DNA from: UBA3069 sp050633465
GTDB taxonomy: Bacteria > Pseudomonadota > Alphaproteobacteria > Rhodobacterales > Rhodobacteraceae
DNA: 64,000 bases
Direction of reading: 5' to 3'
Assembly (NCBI GenBank): GCA_050633465.1
Contig: JBOEGO010000007.1
Coordinates: 62,001 to 126,000, forward strand
Positions 25,430-34,477 of the stretch are shown here, piece after piece. The notes under the pieces were generated by a model that saw only the letters and a program-made list of their open reading frames with translations, ran no database searches and was not told the origin of the DNA. Made by a program: the position numbers and the translations under genes. Each line of letters begins with the position of its first letter. Position 1 is the first letter of the stretch.

Positions 25430-26427
25430 ATGACGCCCCCAAAGGCCCGATCCTGATTGATCTGGACGCCCCGCCCGAACAGGGGCCGGATATGGCACCC
25501 CCCGTGCCCGATCTGGCCGCGCACCCGGCGCAGGGGCGGGCGATGCAGGCCGCGGCGGTGCTGGCGACGCGCAAACCTTCGCGCCTTTCGCGCTGGTTCT
25601 GGGGCCTGCTGGTGGCCTTTGTCGGGGCGGCGGTTTCGGTTGCGGCATGGGATTTCGCCATGGGGCTGGTGGCGCGCCAGCCGGTGCTGGGCTGGGCGGT
25701 GACGGGGCTGGGCGCGGCGCTGTTGCTGGTTGCGCTGATCATCATTATCCGCGAATTGGCCGCATTTTCGCGCCTTGCCCGCATCGACCGTTTGCAACAC
25801 GCCGCCCGCGAGGCAGCACTGGCCCCCGATCTGGCCCCCGCCCGCGCCGTGATCAAGGATCTGACCGCGCTATATGCGGCGCGCGATGATCTGGATTGGC
25901 ACCGCGACCGATTGAGCGAACGCCTGAACGATGTGTTCGACGCCCCCGCCCTGATCGCATTGGCCGAGGCCGAACTGATGGCCCCGCTGGACGCCCGCGC
26001 CCTGCAAGAGGTAGAGGCCGCGGCACGGCAGGTTGCCACCGTCACGGCCCTTGTGCCACTGGCCATGGCCGATGTGGTGGCGGCGCTGACATCCAACATC
26101 CGCATGATCCGCCGCGTCGCCGAGGTATACGGCGGGCGCTCGGGCATGTTGGGCAGTTGGCGGCTGACCCGCGCCGTGATGACCCATCTGGTCGCCACGG
26201 GCGCGGTGGCCATGGGCGACGATATGATCGGGTCCTTCGTGGGCGGTGGTGTGCTGGGCAAACTGTCGCGCCGTTTCGGCGAAGGCGTGGTCAACGGCGC
26301 GCTGACCGCCCGCGTCGGTGTCGCCGCGATGGAAGTCTGCCGCCCTGTGCCATTTACGAAACGCACCCGCCCCTCTGTTACTGCCACGGTTAAGCGTGCG
26401 TTGACAGGGCTTTTCTCCCAAAGCTAG
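25426..26427 (+). CDS. YcjF/TIGR01620-family membrane protein
   Basis: A 333-residue protein. A Pro/Asp-rich N-terminus is followed by two membrane helices around residues 58-110 (FWGLLVAFVGAAVSVAAW and GLGAALLLVALIIIIREL), then a long helical region with YAARDDLDWHRDRL and NIRMIRRVAEVYGGRSGMLGSWRLTR. These are TIGR01620/YcjF features. Together with YcjX it likely forms a membrane stress-associated pair, an inference from E. coli phage-shock-regulon linkage. Confidence 0.85.
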   Translation: MNDAPKGPILIDLDAPPEQGPDMAPPVPDLAAHPAQGRAMQAAAVLATRKPSRLSRWFWGLLVAFVGAAVSVAAWDFAMGLVARQPVLGWAVTGLGAALLLVALIIIIRELAAFSRLARIDRLQHAAREAALAPDLAPARAVIKDLTALYAARDDLDWHRDRLSERLNDVFDAPALIALAEAELMAPLDARALQEVEAAARQVATVTALVPLAMADVVAALTSNIRMIRRVAEVYGGRSGMLGSWRLTRAVMTHLVATGAVAMGDDMIGSFVGGGVLGKLSRRFGEGVVNGALTARVGVAAMEVCRPVPFTKRTRPSVTATVKRALTGLFSQS

Positions 26428-26467
26428 TCTGCCCGCTATTCTTTCATAGATTAGAAGGTGTTGGCGG

Positions 26468-29449
26468 TTGGAAGGTTTGGCGATTGTTTTGGGCGTGGTC
26501 TATGGGTTGATGATCCTGATCGGGCTGCCTTTTTTACTGTTTGCAAACGCGGGGCTGCGCCGCCGGATTGATGCGCTAGAGGCGCGGCTGGCATCGCTGG
26601 CCACATCCGAGCAGATGCAGCCCGTTGATCCGCAAGCCCTGCGACAAGTGGCACCGCAGGTCACGCCCCCCGCGGCACCGTCACCGGCTGGGCTGGGTGA
26701 AAAGACGCCGCATGATATGCCTGCTGAAATACCTGACGAAACGCCCGACGAAACGCCCGACGAAATGCCTGCCGAAACCTTGGCCGCGGCGACGCCCAAA
26801 ACCGGCGCATCGGACAAGGCCAAAGTCGAGGGCGATGCGCCCGCGGCGGCGGATCGCCCTGCGGCGGCACGGGTCTATGCCCCGATTGCCCCGAAAACCC
26901 CCGAAACACCTGCGCAAAACTATGTGTTCAATGATCGCAACCGTGCGGCGCTGGCGGCCTGGCTGACCGAAAACTGGGTGCTGGCCGTGGCCGCGCTGTC
27001 GCTGGTTCTGGGCGGTGTGTTTATGGTGCAATACGGCGTGGAAAACGGTTTGCTAACCCCGTTCTGGCGCGTCATGGGCGTGCTGGCCATGGGCGCTGGC
27101 CTGATCGCGGGGGGCGAATTTATCCGCCGCCGTGCGGGCGACGATGCAGGCGCGACCAAGCATTTGCCATCCACCCTGTCTGGCGCGGGGCTGTTCGCGC
27201 TGTTCGCAGGGGTGGTGGCGGCACGCGGGTTATACGGGTTGATCGGGGCCGAGCTGGCGCTGGTCGGGCTGGTCTGCGTGTCGGCGCTTGCGGTGCTATT
27301 GGGGTGGTTTTACGGGCCTGTGCTGGCGGCGGTTGGCATTGTCGGTGCCACGGTTGCGCCCTTTCTTGTGGGGGGCAGTTCGGATGCGCCATGGGTGTTC
27401 TATTACTACTTCGCCTTGATCGCTGTGGCCGGTTTGGCGGTGGATACGGTGAAACGCTGGGCATGGGTGTCGGCGGTTGTGTTGATCGCCACGGTGTCAG
27501 GCGCTGCCTTGCTGTTTCTGGACGGCGCGGCGGAATTGCATTTCATGGCCTTCTTGTTGGTGGTCAGCATCGCGGCCACGGCTATTCCCGTGCGCAGTCT
27601 GACACCCCGCCACAACGGGCCATCTGTTTTGTCGCTGTTGATGTCGTTCAAAGCGGACAGGGCCACAACAGACAGGTCCACCAAAGACAGGGCCAAAGCG
27701 CTGACATTGCCCGATTTCCCGACCCGTCTGGTGATCGGCGTGATGGCTGTGTCCAGCTTTGCGGGGTGGTTCATGGTGGCCGATGCGCATAGCGCCGATA
27801 TGGAATTGCTGGCGTTGCTGTTCCTGTTGGTGCTGCTGGTCCTGTCGGTGATCTGGATGCGCGATGCCCCTGCTTTGGCCGAAATGCCCGTGTTGCCGGG
27901 GGGGGCGTTTCTGGCCGCGCTGGCGGTTGGCGGATCTGGGCAGGGGGCGCTGTTTCAACAGGGGCGCGCCGCAATGGATCGCGCTCCCGAAGTGGCCGCA
28001 CCAATGACATTCACCATCCTGTCGTTGATGGCGGCCTTTGTCACGGTGCTGTTGTTCTGGCGGCTGCATTGGGCGCACCGATCCGAGGGGCAATTGGCCC
28101 TGACCCTGCGGGCGCTGTCGGCGGCGGTATTCCTGCCCTCGGCCATCATGGCGCTGTCGATGCTGTGGAACCCCGCGGCGCTGCTGGGTGATTACATCTG
28201 GGCGCTGCATGTGTTGGCGGGGGCGGCTCTGTTGACCCTGTTGGCCGAACGCATTGCGCGGATGACCGAGGGACCGGACCGCCTGTTGCGGGTGGCATTC
28301 TTTGCCGTGGGGGCGCTGGTGTTGATCGCGCTGGCGCTGTTCCTGATCCTGACCAAGGGCGCGCTGACGCTGGCCTTGGCGGTGATGGTTTTGCTGACCG
28401 TTCTGTTGGACCGGCGGTTCAACCTGCCGCTGCTGGACGGGTTCATTCAGTTGGGTGTTGTGGTGATCGGATACCGTTTGGTGATTGATCCGGGGGTCGA
28501 TCGTGCCCTGTCTGGGTCACTGGCGCAGATACTGCTGATCTATGGCGGCACATTGGTGTTGATGGCGGCGGCGTGGTGGTTTGCGGGGCACCGCAAGGGC
28601 AGCGCAGCGCGGGTGATGCTGGAAAGCGCCTGCTGGACCATTGGCGGCGTGTTTGCCAACCTGTTGTTGATCCGCGCCGTGGGTCGTGCGGATGAAACCA
28701 GCCACTGGGTGCTGGGACCGATGGCGGCGATCTGGTTTGGATCGGCCGCAAACCAGATCTACCGGATGCGGATTGGCGGCAAGTTGTCGACGCTGGTGCG
28801 CGGCGGTTTGGCGCTGTGTTTCACGCTGGTCGGGCTGGGTGTTGTGGCGCTGCTGGCCAGTTTGTCCAACCCTTTGTTTTTCAGCAGCGAAAGGGTGCTG
28901 GGGGTCGCGTTTTTCAATTCGCTGGCGGTGGCCTGTTTGCCAGTGGCAGCGGTGTTTGCCGTCGCCGCATGGAAGGTGGCCGGTCCCAAGGGGCGCGGGT
29001 TCAAACCCTTGATCTGCATGGCTCTGCTGGCGGTTGGTTGCTATCTGGCCCTGTCGGTGCGCCACCTGTGGCATGGTGCCAACATCAGCCTGCGTCAGGG
29101 TGTCTATGACGGAGAGCTGTATTCCTATACCGTGGCGCTGTTGCTGCTTTCGGTGGGGATGCTGTTTCTGGCTTTTGCGCGGCGCAACGACACCCTGCGC
29201 AAGCTGGCGATGGCAGGGGTTGGCGTGACCATCGCCAAGGTGTTCCTGATCGACATGAGCGGGCTGGCGGGGCTGATCCGTGTCGCCAGTTTCATGGGGT
29301 TGGGCCTGTCGCTGGCGGGGCTGGCATGGCTGAACCGTGTGATGGCCGCGCAATGGGACAAGGGGCAGGATGGGCAGGATGGGCAGGATGGCCCGCCCGA
29401 GGCCAAGTCGGAACAGGCGGATGCACCGCCTGAAGATCCCTTAGCGTAG
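26468..29449 (+). CDS. Large polytopic DUF2339 membrane protein
   Basis: A 993-residue protein with an N-terminal membrane anchor, a coiled-coil-like RRRIDALEARLASL segment, then a Pro/Glu/Thr-rich linker, and from about residue 165 more than 20 predicted membrane helices. This is the DUF2339 architecture. The linker has five 12-base repeats (26723-26782) encoding DETP-like units, and the tail has three copies of GGGCAGGAT (29363-29389) encoding GQD. TTG 26468 is the likely start, with AGAAGGTG nine bases before. Its end overlaps the convergent hemoglobin gene by nine bases. Function unknown. Confidence 0.85.
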   Translation: MEGLAIVLGVVYGLMILIGLPFLLFANAGLRRRIDALEARLASLATSEQMQPVDPQALRQVAPQVTPPAAPSPAGLGEKTPHDMPAEIPDETPDETPDEMPAETLAAATPKTGASDKAKVEGDAPAAADRPAAARVYAPIAPKTPETPAQNYVFNDRNRAALAAWLTENWVLAVAALSLVLGGVFMVQYGVENGLLTPFWRVMGVLAMGAGLIAGGEFIRRRAGDDAGATKHLPSTLSGAGLFALFAGVVAARGLYGLIGAELALVGLVCVSALAVLLGWFYGPVLAAVGIVGATVAPFLVGGSSDAPWVFYYYFALIAVAGLAVDTVKRWAWVSAVVLIATVSGAALLFLDGAAELHFMAFLLVVSIAATAIPVRSLTPRHNGPSVLSLLMSFKADRATTDRSTKDRAKALTLPDFPTRLVIGVMAVSSFAGWFMVADAHSADMELLALLFLLVLLVLSVIWMRDAPALAEMPVLPGGAFLAALAVGGSGQGALFQQGRAAMDRAPEVAAPMTFTILSLMAAFVTVLLFWRLHWAHRSEGQLALTLRALSAAVFLPSAIMALSMLWNPAALLGDYIWALHVLAGAALLTLLAERIARMTEGPDRLLRVAFFAVGALVLIALALFLILTKGALTLALAVMVLLTVLLDRRFNLPLLDGFIQLGVVVIGYRLVIDPGVDRALSGSLAQILLIYGGTLVLMAAAWWFAGHRKGSAARVMLESACWTIGGVFANLLLIRAVGRADETSHWVLGPMAAIWFGSAANQIYRMRIGGKLSTLVRGGLALCFTLVGLGVVALLASLSNPLFFSSERVLGVAFFNSLAVACLPVAAVFAVAAWKVAGPKGRGFKPLICMALLAVGCYLALSVRHLWHGANISLRQGVYDGELYSYTVALLLLSVGMLFLAFARRNDTLRKLAMAGVGVTIAKVFLIDMSGLAGLIRVASFMGLGLSLAGLAWLNRVMAAQWDKGQDGQDGQDGPPEAKSEQADAPPEDPLA

Positions 29450-29848
29450 TTTGGGGATGCCGCCGGGCAGGGTTTCGCGTTCGACCACGCCTGCACGCAG
29501 GGATCGCCCGATCCGGTGTGCCAGTTGTGACCAGGCCGCCGCCTGATCGGGGCGTAATTCGCTGCGCAGGGTCAGGTCGAACAGGCCCAGCCAGGTGTCG
29601 AACATGCCGGGTTTGACGTTGCCTGCATCGCGGTGAACCACCAGCGGATTGCCGTCATAGCTGCGTTCAAACAGGATCGCATTGGCCCAGAAGCGGGTGA
29701 TCTTTTCCTCGTGCTTGGGCCAGTCGGTGATATGGGCGGAAAACACCGGGCCAAGGCCGGGATGTTGGCGCACCAACTCGTAGAACGCGGCCACAACGCG
29801 GGCGATTTCATCGCGGGTGACATCGAATTTGGGCGGCAGGATGGACAT
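29441..29848 (-). CDS. Group III truncated hemoglobin
   Basis: A 135-residue 2-over-2 globin. FYELVRQHPGLGPVF and WPKHEEKITRFWANAIL fit helices B and E of group III. The likely proximal His is in PLVVHRDAGNVKPGMFDTWLGLF. The family binds oxygen or NO. The start at 29848 gives the family N-terminus; the longer open frame upstream runs through a dispersed repeat and is not coding. The 3' end overlaps the DUF2339 gene on the other strand. Confidence 0.9.
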   Translation of the reverse strand: MSILPPKFDVTRDEIARVVAAFYELVRQHPGLGPVFSAHITDWPKHEEKITRFWANAILFERSYDGNPLVVHRDAGNVKPGMFDTWLGLFDLTLRSELRPDQAAAWSQLAHRIGRSLRAGVVERETLPGGIPKLR

Positions 29849-29937
29849 GGGCGGGCCTTTGGCGCTGTGCGTGTTGGCATTGGGTATAATGTTGCTGCGG
29901 GATTTGCCATAGGGCGGGGCGTCGCGGGGATGCGCCG

Positions 29938-29976
29938 ACAGGAGCCTGCGGCGCGAGTATTTTTGCCAAGAAAAAG
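29938..29976 (+). repeat. Dispersed 39-base intergenic repeat, copy 1
   Basis: Begins ACAGGAGCCTGCGGCGCG and continues GAGTATTTTTGCCAAGAAAA. It matches copy 2 (39247-39285) at 37 of 39 positions. It lies 90 bases upstream of the hemoglobin start, on the opposite strand sense. Similar intergenic segments are common in Rhodobacterales from memory; function unknown. Confidence 0.8.
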
Positions 29977-30105
29977 CAGCGGCTGGCGGTATTGCGGCGC
30001 ACCACGCGGCGCCAGCCCGCGTGGCCACGCCCAACCAAGAGGGTTTTTCGTCAGAAAATCACCGAGTGGGCGGGAGTTTTGCCTGTGTGACAGTTGTTTT
30101 GACCA

Positions 30106-30135
30106 CTGGACGGGGCGCGGGGGCCGTCCTATAAC
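30106..30135 (+). promoter_or_regulatory. Candidate promoter for ileS leader
   Basis: A TATAAC -10 element at 30130-30135 predicts a start near 30141-30143, exactly at the leader ATG. The -35 is weak: CTGGAC at 30106-30111 has 18-base spacing, while a better TTGACC at 30099 is too far. Confidence 0.35.
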
Positions 30136-30141
30136 GCGGCC

Positions 30142-30192
30142 ATGATGTATCGCCTTGCCATCATCATTCGAATTACTTGCCCGGCGCTCTGA
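30142..30192 (+). CDS. Candidate Ile-rich leader peptide of ileS (16 codons)
   Basis: A short frame reading MMYRLAIIIRITCPAL and ending in TGA at 30190. It has Ile at codons 7, 8, 9 and 11 (ATC ATC ATT, then ATT), and lies 86 bases before ileS. There is no good ribosome binding site, but the predicted transcription start coincides with the ATG, so the message may be leaderless, as reported for the trp leader of Sinorhizobium. Mutually exclusive RNA pairings overlap its 3' half. This is the layout of an amino acid attenuator, here for an aminoacyl-tRNA synthetase. Evidence is pattern only. Confidence 0.6.
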   Translation: MMYRLAIIIRITCPAL

Positions 30193-30247
30193 TTGATCGA
30201 GCCGCCGGGACAAGGCGTATGGGAAACCGCGCCGACCCTCATCCTTG
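30151..30247 (+). promoter_or_regulatory. Mutually exclusive hairpins of the ileS leader
   Basis: Three competing pairings share CAAG at 30211-30214. They are CGCCTTG (30151-30157) with CAAGGCG (30211-30217); CTTGCCCGGCG (30176-30186) with CGCCGGG-A-CAAG (30203-30214); and CAAGG (30211-30215) with CCTTG (30243-30247), the last supported by inner ATGG/CCTCAT pairing with a bulge. No T-run follows, so control could be Rho-dependent or translational rather than intrinsic termination. Confidence 0.5.
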
Positions 30248-30278
30248 ATTGCCAAAATGACAGAACAGGACGCAACCC

Positions 30279-33194
30279 ATGTGCGCCGACACGCCTGAAT
30301 ACCCCGACTACAAAGACACGTTGAACCTGCCGAAAACCGATTTTCCGATGCGCGCGGGCTTGCCCAAACGCGAACCGGAATGGTTGGCGAAATGGGCCGA
30401 TATCGGCATCTATGACCGGTTGCGCGACAAGGGGGCGGATGGATCGCGCAAGCCCTTTACCCTGCATGACGGCCCCCCCTATGCCAACGGGCATCTGCAC
30501 ATCGGTCACGGGCTGAACAAGATCCTAAAGGATTTTATCGTGCGTTCGCAGCAGATGATGGGGCGCGATGCGCGTTACATCCCCGGTTGGGATTGTCACG
30601 GCCTGCCGATCGAGTGGAAGATCGAGGAGCAATACCGCCAAAAAGGCAAGGACAAGGACGAGGTTCCGGTTCTGGATTTCCGTCAGGAGTGCCGCAATTT
30701 CGCCAAGGGCTGGATCGACATCCAGCGTGACGAATTCAAGCGTTTGGGTGTCACGGGCAACTGGCCCAAGCCGTATCTGACGATGGATTTCCATGCCGAG
30801 CGGGTGATCGCCGAGGAATTCATGAAGTTCCTGATGAATGGTGCGCTGTATCAGGGGTCGAAACCCGTGATGTGGTCGCCGGTGGAAAAAACCGCCCTGG
30901 CCGAGGCCGAGATCGAGTATCACGATCACAAATCCCACACGATCTGGGTGCCGTTTGTTGTGCAGACAGCCGGTGATCTGGCCGGAGCCAAGGCGGTGAT
31001 CTGGACCACGACCCCGTGGACGATCCCGTCGAACAAGGCGGTCGCCTATAACCCCAAGATTTCATATGGTTTGTATGAGGTCACGGCCACGCCGGATGAA
31101 TGCTGGTGCGCGGTTGGTGATCGCTATTTGCTGGCCGATACGCTGGCGGCCGAGGTTCTGGGCAAGGCGCGGCTGGAAGACGGGCAATGGCAGCGGCAGC
31201 GCGATGTGACGGCAGATGAGCTGGCAGGGCTGGTTTTGGCGCATCCTTTTGCGGGGCAGGATTGGTCCGAAGGGTTCTGGGATTATGACGTGCCGATGAT
31301 CGACGGCGACCATGTCACCGACGATGCGGGCACGGGGTTTGTGCATACTGCGCCTTCTCATGGTGCCGACGACTATGAATGTTTCGTTGCGCGGGGGTGG
31401 ACCGACCGGATGACCCATAACGTGGGCGAGGAATCCGAATTCCTGCCGCATGTGCCGTTCTTTGCGGGTCTGAAAGTGCTGGATCACAAGGGCAAGGAAG
31501 GCAAGGCCAACACCGCCGTGATCGACAAATTGGTTGCGGCGGGCGGCATCATCGCCCGTGGCCGTGTCACGCACAGCTATCCGCATTCATGGCGGTCCAA
31601 GGCGCCGGTGATTTTCCGCAATACGCCGCAATGGTTTGCCGCGATTGATAAGGAAATCGGCGGCGATGACACCTATGGCAAAACCATCCGGCAGCGGGCG
31701 CTGACATCTATCGACCAACTGGTGAAGTGGACTCCGGTCACGGGGCGCAACCGCCTGTATTCGATGATCGAAGCGCGCCCCGATTGGGTGTTGTCACGCC
31801 AACGCGCATGGGGCGTGCCGCTGACCTGTTTCACCAAGGTTGGCGCGTTGCCCACCGATGCCGATTTCCTGCTGCGCGATCCGGCTGTCAACGCCCGCAT
31901 CACCGAAGCATTCGAGGCAGAGGGCGCGGATGCATGGTATAAGGACGGCGCGAAACAGCGGTTCCTTGACGGGATCGTCAACCCTGATGACTATGACCAA
32001 GTGTTTGATATTCTTGATGTCTGGTTTGATTCCGGTTCCACCCATGCCTTTGTTCTGCGCGACCGCGAGGATGGCAGCGACGACGGGCTGGCCGATCTGT
32101 ATCTGGAAGGCACCGACCAGCACCGTGGCTGGTTTCATTCATCCATGTTGCAGGCCTGTGGCACCATTGGCCGCGCCCCCTATCGCGGGGTGCTGACCCA
32201 TGGGTTTACGCTGGATGAAAAGGGCATGAAGATGTCCAAATCATTGGGCAATACCATCGTGCCGGAAACGGTCGTGAAACAATATGGCGCGGATATTCTG
32301 CGCCTGTGGGTGGCGCAGACCGATTACACCAATGACCAACGCATCGGGCCGGAAATCCTGAAAGGGGTGGCCGACAGCTACCGCCGCTTGCGTAATACGC
32401 TGCGCTTTATGCTGGGTGCTTTGTCTGCCTATCGCCCCGAGGACGAGGTGGAACTGGCCGATATGCCGGAACTGGAACAGCTGATGTTGCACCGTCTGGC
32501 CGAGCTGGATCAGGTGGTGCGCAAAGGTTACGACGCCTATGATTTTCAGGGCGTGTTTCAGGCGCTGTTCCACTTTTGCACCATTGATCTGTCGGCGTTT
32601 TATTTCGATATCCGCAAGGATGCGCTGTATTGCGATGGCGATTCTGCAAGGCGGCGTGCGGCGCGCACGGTGATGATGCGCCTTTACGAACGGCTGACCA
32701 CATGGCTGGCCCCGATCCTGACATTCACGATGGAAGAGGTCTGGCTGGAGCGGAACCCCGGCGCGGACAGTTCGGTGCATTTGCAGGACATTCCCGAAAC
32801 GCCTGCGGCATGGTTGAACCCCGAACTGGCGGCGCGCTCTGTCATGGTGCGCATGGTGCGCCGCGTCGTCACCGGCGCACTAGAGGAACACCGCCGCGAC
32901 AAAACCATCGGTTCGTCGCTCGAGGCCGCGCCCGTGGTGCACCTGAGCGCGGAACTGGCGGCGATCATCACCAACCCCGAAACCTTTGCCGATCTGTGCA
33001 TCACATCGGCGGTGACGCTGACAACCGATCCCGCCCCCGAAGGTGCGTTCACCCTGCCCGACGCGGCAGGGGTGGCGGTGGTGTTTGCCAAAGCGACGGG
33101 CGAAAAATGTCAACGCTGCTGGAAAATCCTGCCCGATGTTGGCACCCACAGCCATGCGGCGACCTGCCAACGCTGCGATACGGCATTGGGGTGA
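30279..33194 (+). CDS. ileS: Isoleucyl-tRNA synthetase
   Basis: A 971-residue class Ia synthetase charging tRNA-Ile. The HIGH motif is HLHIGHG at 72-78, the KMSKS motif is at 651-655, and an editing (CP1) domain lies between. The C-terminal zinc finger is formed by Cys944, Cys947, Cys963 and Cys966. AGGACG lies about eight bases before the ATG. The 5' leader has an Ile-codon-rich short frame and alternative hairpins, suggesting feedback from Ile-tRNA charging. A strong terminator follows. Confidence 0.97.
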   Translation: MCADTPEYPDYKDTLNLPKTDFPMRAGLPKREPEWLAKWADIGIYDRLRDKGADGSRKPFTLHDGPPYANGHLHIGHGLNKILKDFIVRSQQMMGRDARYIPGWDCHGLPIEWKIEEQYRQKGKDKDEVPVLDFRQECRNFAKGWIDIQRDEFKRLGVTGNWPKPYLTMDFHAERVIAEEFMKFLMNGALYQGSKPVMWSPVEKTALAEAEIEYHDHKSHTIWVPFVVQTAGDLAGAKAVIWTTTPWTIPSNKAVAYNPKISYGLYEVTATPDECWCAVGDRYLLADTLAAEVLGKARLEDGQWQRQRDVTADELAGLVLAHPFAGQDWSEGFWDYDVPMIDGDHVTDDAGTGFVHTAPSHGADDYECFVARGWTDRMTHNVGEESEFLPHVPFFAGLKVLDHKGKEGKANTAVIDKLVAAGGIIARGRVTHSYPHSWRSKAPVIFRNTPQWFAAIDKEIGGDDTYGKTIRQRALTSIDQLVKWTPVTGRNRLYSMIEARPDWVLSRQRAWGVPLTCFTKVGALPTDADFLLRDPAVNARITEAFEAEGADAWYKDGAKQRFLDGIVNPDDYDQVFDILDVWFDSGSTHAFVLRDREDGSDDGLADLYLEGTDQHRGWFHSSMLQACGTIGRAPYRGVLTHGFTLDEKGMKMSKSLGNTIVPETVVKQYGADILRLWVAQTDYTNDQRIGPEILKGVADSYRRLRNTLRFMLGALSAYRPEDEVELADMPELEQLMLHRLAELDQVVRKGYDAYDFQGVFQALFHFCTIDLSAFYFDIRKDALYCDGDSARRRAARTVMMRLYERLTTWLAPILTFTMEEVWLERNPGADSSVHLQDIPETPAAWLNPELAARSVMVRMVRRVVTGALEEHRRDKTIGSSLEAAPVVHLSAELAAIITNPETFADLCITSAVTLTTDPAPEGAFTLPDAAGVAVVFAKATGEKCQRCWKILPDVGTHSHAATCQRCDTALG

Positions 33195-33215
33195 TCCGAC
33201 CCGAATGATGCGGAT

Positions 33216-33246
33216 AAAGGGCGGTGCTGTTGTGCCGCCCTTTTTT
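33216..33246 (+). terminator. Intrinsic terminator after ileS
   Basis: Stem GGGCGG/CCGCCC with a 10-base loop followed by six T. It lies 22 bases after the ileS stop. Confidence 0.9.
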
Positions 33247-33276
33247 CGTGGGGCTGATCGGGCTATGCTTCGGGCC

Positions 33277-33729
33277 ATGAACAAGTTGAGTTTCGACACC
33301 CCCACGGGCCGGTTCACACTGGTCGAAAGCGACGATCAAATCGTCGCGGCGGGTTGGGGCATGGAGGAGGGATCAAAGGCCTCGCCCCTGCTGGTCGCGG
33401 CACAGTCGCAGATCATGCGATACTTTAGCCATGACTTGCAGGTATTTGATTTGCCGCTGAAAATGGCCGGTGGGCTGACGGGGCAGGTGGGCGCGCTGAT
33501 GTTGGCGATCCCGCTGGGGGAGACCCGCACCTATGGTGATCTGGCGCGCGATTTGGCAATGCCTGCACAGGCGATCGGGCAGGCCTGTGGTGCCAATCCG
33601 ATTCCGCTGATCATTCCCTGCCATCGCATATTATCGGCCAGCGGTTTGGGCGGGTTTTCCGGCGCGGGCGGGGTCGAAACCAAGGTCGCATTGTTGCGTC
33701 ATGAGGGCGCGGCAGGGCTGTTGATTTAA
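33277..33729 (+). CDS. ogt: Methylated-DNA-[protein]-cysteine S-methyltransferase
   Basis: A 150-residue suicide repair protein that transfers alkyl groups from O6-alkylguanine to its own Cys115 in IPCHRIL (113-119). The DNA-binding winged helix block RTYGDLARDLAMPAQAIGQACG precedes it. The N-terminal domain is short, as in Ogt rather than Ada. The start at 33277 gives MNKLSFDTPTGRF; upstream codons overlap the ileS terminator. Its stop overlaps the pcs stop by four bases in convergent orientation. Confidence 0.93.
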   Translation: MNKLSFDTPTGRFTLVESDDQIVAAGWGMEEGSKASPLLVAAQSQIMRYFSHDLQVFDLPLKMAGGLTGQVGALMLAIPLGETRTYGDLARDLAMPAQAIGQACGANPIPLIIPCHRILSASGLGGFSGAGGVETKVALLRHEGAAGLLI

Positions 33730-34421
33730 CCGTCTTTGCCATAGATCACCTGCTGCGCGATCCCCGCGACCAACAGATAGACCGAGGTCACGATCAACCC
33801 CCAATGCGCCCAGCTTTGCGGGTGGAAATCGACCCAAGCGGCCCAGGCTGCGAAAAAGGTCCATGCCAGTGCCATCGGCAGGGTAAGATTGCGCCAGCGA
33901 TCCGTGCGCACGGGATGGACGAATTTCAACGGCACGAACATCGCCGCCGCCAGCACCGTGACCAACACAAGGCTGACATAGAAATCGGGTTTCAGTGCGA
34001 ACAGCACCAGCACCAGCATGTTCCAGCACCCCGGAAAGCCGGAGAATGAATTATCCTTGGTTTTCATGCGGGTATCGGCAAAATACATGGCCGAGGCAAA
34101 GGTGATCACGATGATCGCCACCCAGCCGGTCCACCCCGGCAGCAGCCCCGATTTGAACAGGGCAAAGGCGGGGATGAACACATAGGTCAGGTAGTCGATG
34201 ATCAGATCCAGCAACACCCCGTCAAAGGTTTTCGCGTTGGTTTTCACATCATAGCGGCGCGCCAGCGGCCCGTCGATGCCATCGACAAAAAACGCCACCA
34301 CCAGCCACAGGAACATCACCGCCCATTTGCCATCCACCGCGGCCAGCATCGCCAGCATGGCAAATACCGCGCCCGTGGCGGTCAACAGGTGGACAAGATG
34401 GGCCTTGATGGTAAGGGGCAT
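33726..34421 (-). CDS. pcs: Phosphatidylcholine synthase
   Basis: A 231-residue membrane enzyme that makes phosphatidylcholine directly from CDP-diacylglycerol and choline. The CDP-alcohol phosphotransferase motif is present in the Pcs form DG-x2-AR-x12-G-x3-D-x3-D (Asp50, Gly51, Ala54, Arg55, Gly68, Asp72, Asp76). About seven to eight membrane helices are visible. The pathway is typical of alphaproteobacteria. The gene lies downstream of xerC on the same strand with a 56-base gap. Confidence 0.93.
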   Translation of the reverse strand: MPLTIKAHLVHLLTATGAVFAMLAMLAAVDGKWAVMFLWLVVAFFVDGIDGPLARRYDVKTNAKTFDGVLLDLIIDYLTYVFIPAFALFKSGLLPGWTGWVAIIVITFASAMYFADTRMKTKDNSFSGFPGCWNMLVLVLFALKPDFYVSLVLVTVLAAAMFVPLKFVHPVRTDRWRNLTLPMALAWTFFAAWAAWVDFHPQSWAHWGLIVTSVYLLVAGIAQQVIYGKDG

Positions 34422-34477
34422 GGGGTCAATTCGCCTGTATTACAATGGGTGCGGGGTAGCGGCCTGTGCGGGCTTGG

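Noticed and set aside
28517..29353. A 278-codon frame antisense to the DUF2339 gene
   Set aside because: It is His/Gln-rich, as expected from reverse reading of Leu/Ala codons, and has no start context or domain.
30176..30247. Classic intrinsic terminator in the ileS leader
   Set aside because: The hairpins are strong but no T-run follows any of them, so an intrinsic terminator was not called; only competing pairings are reported.
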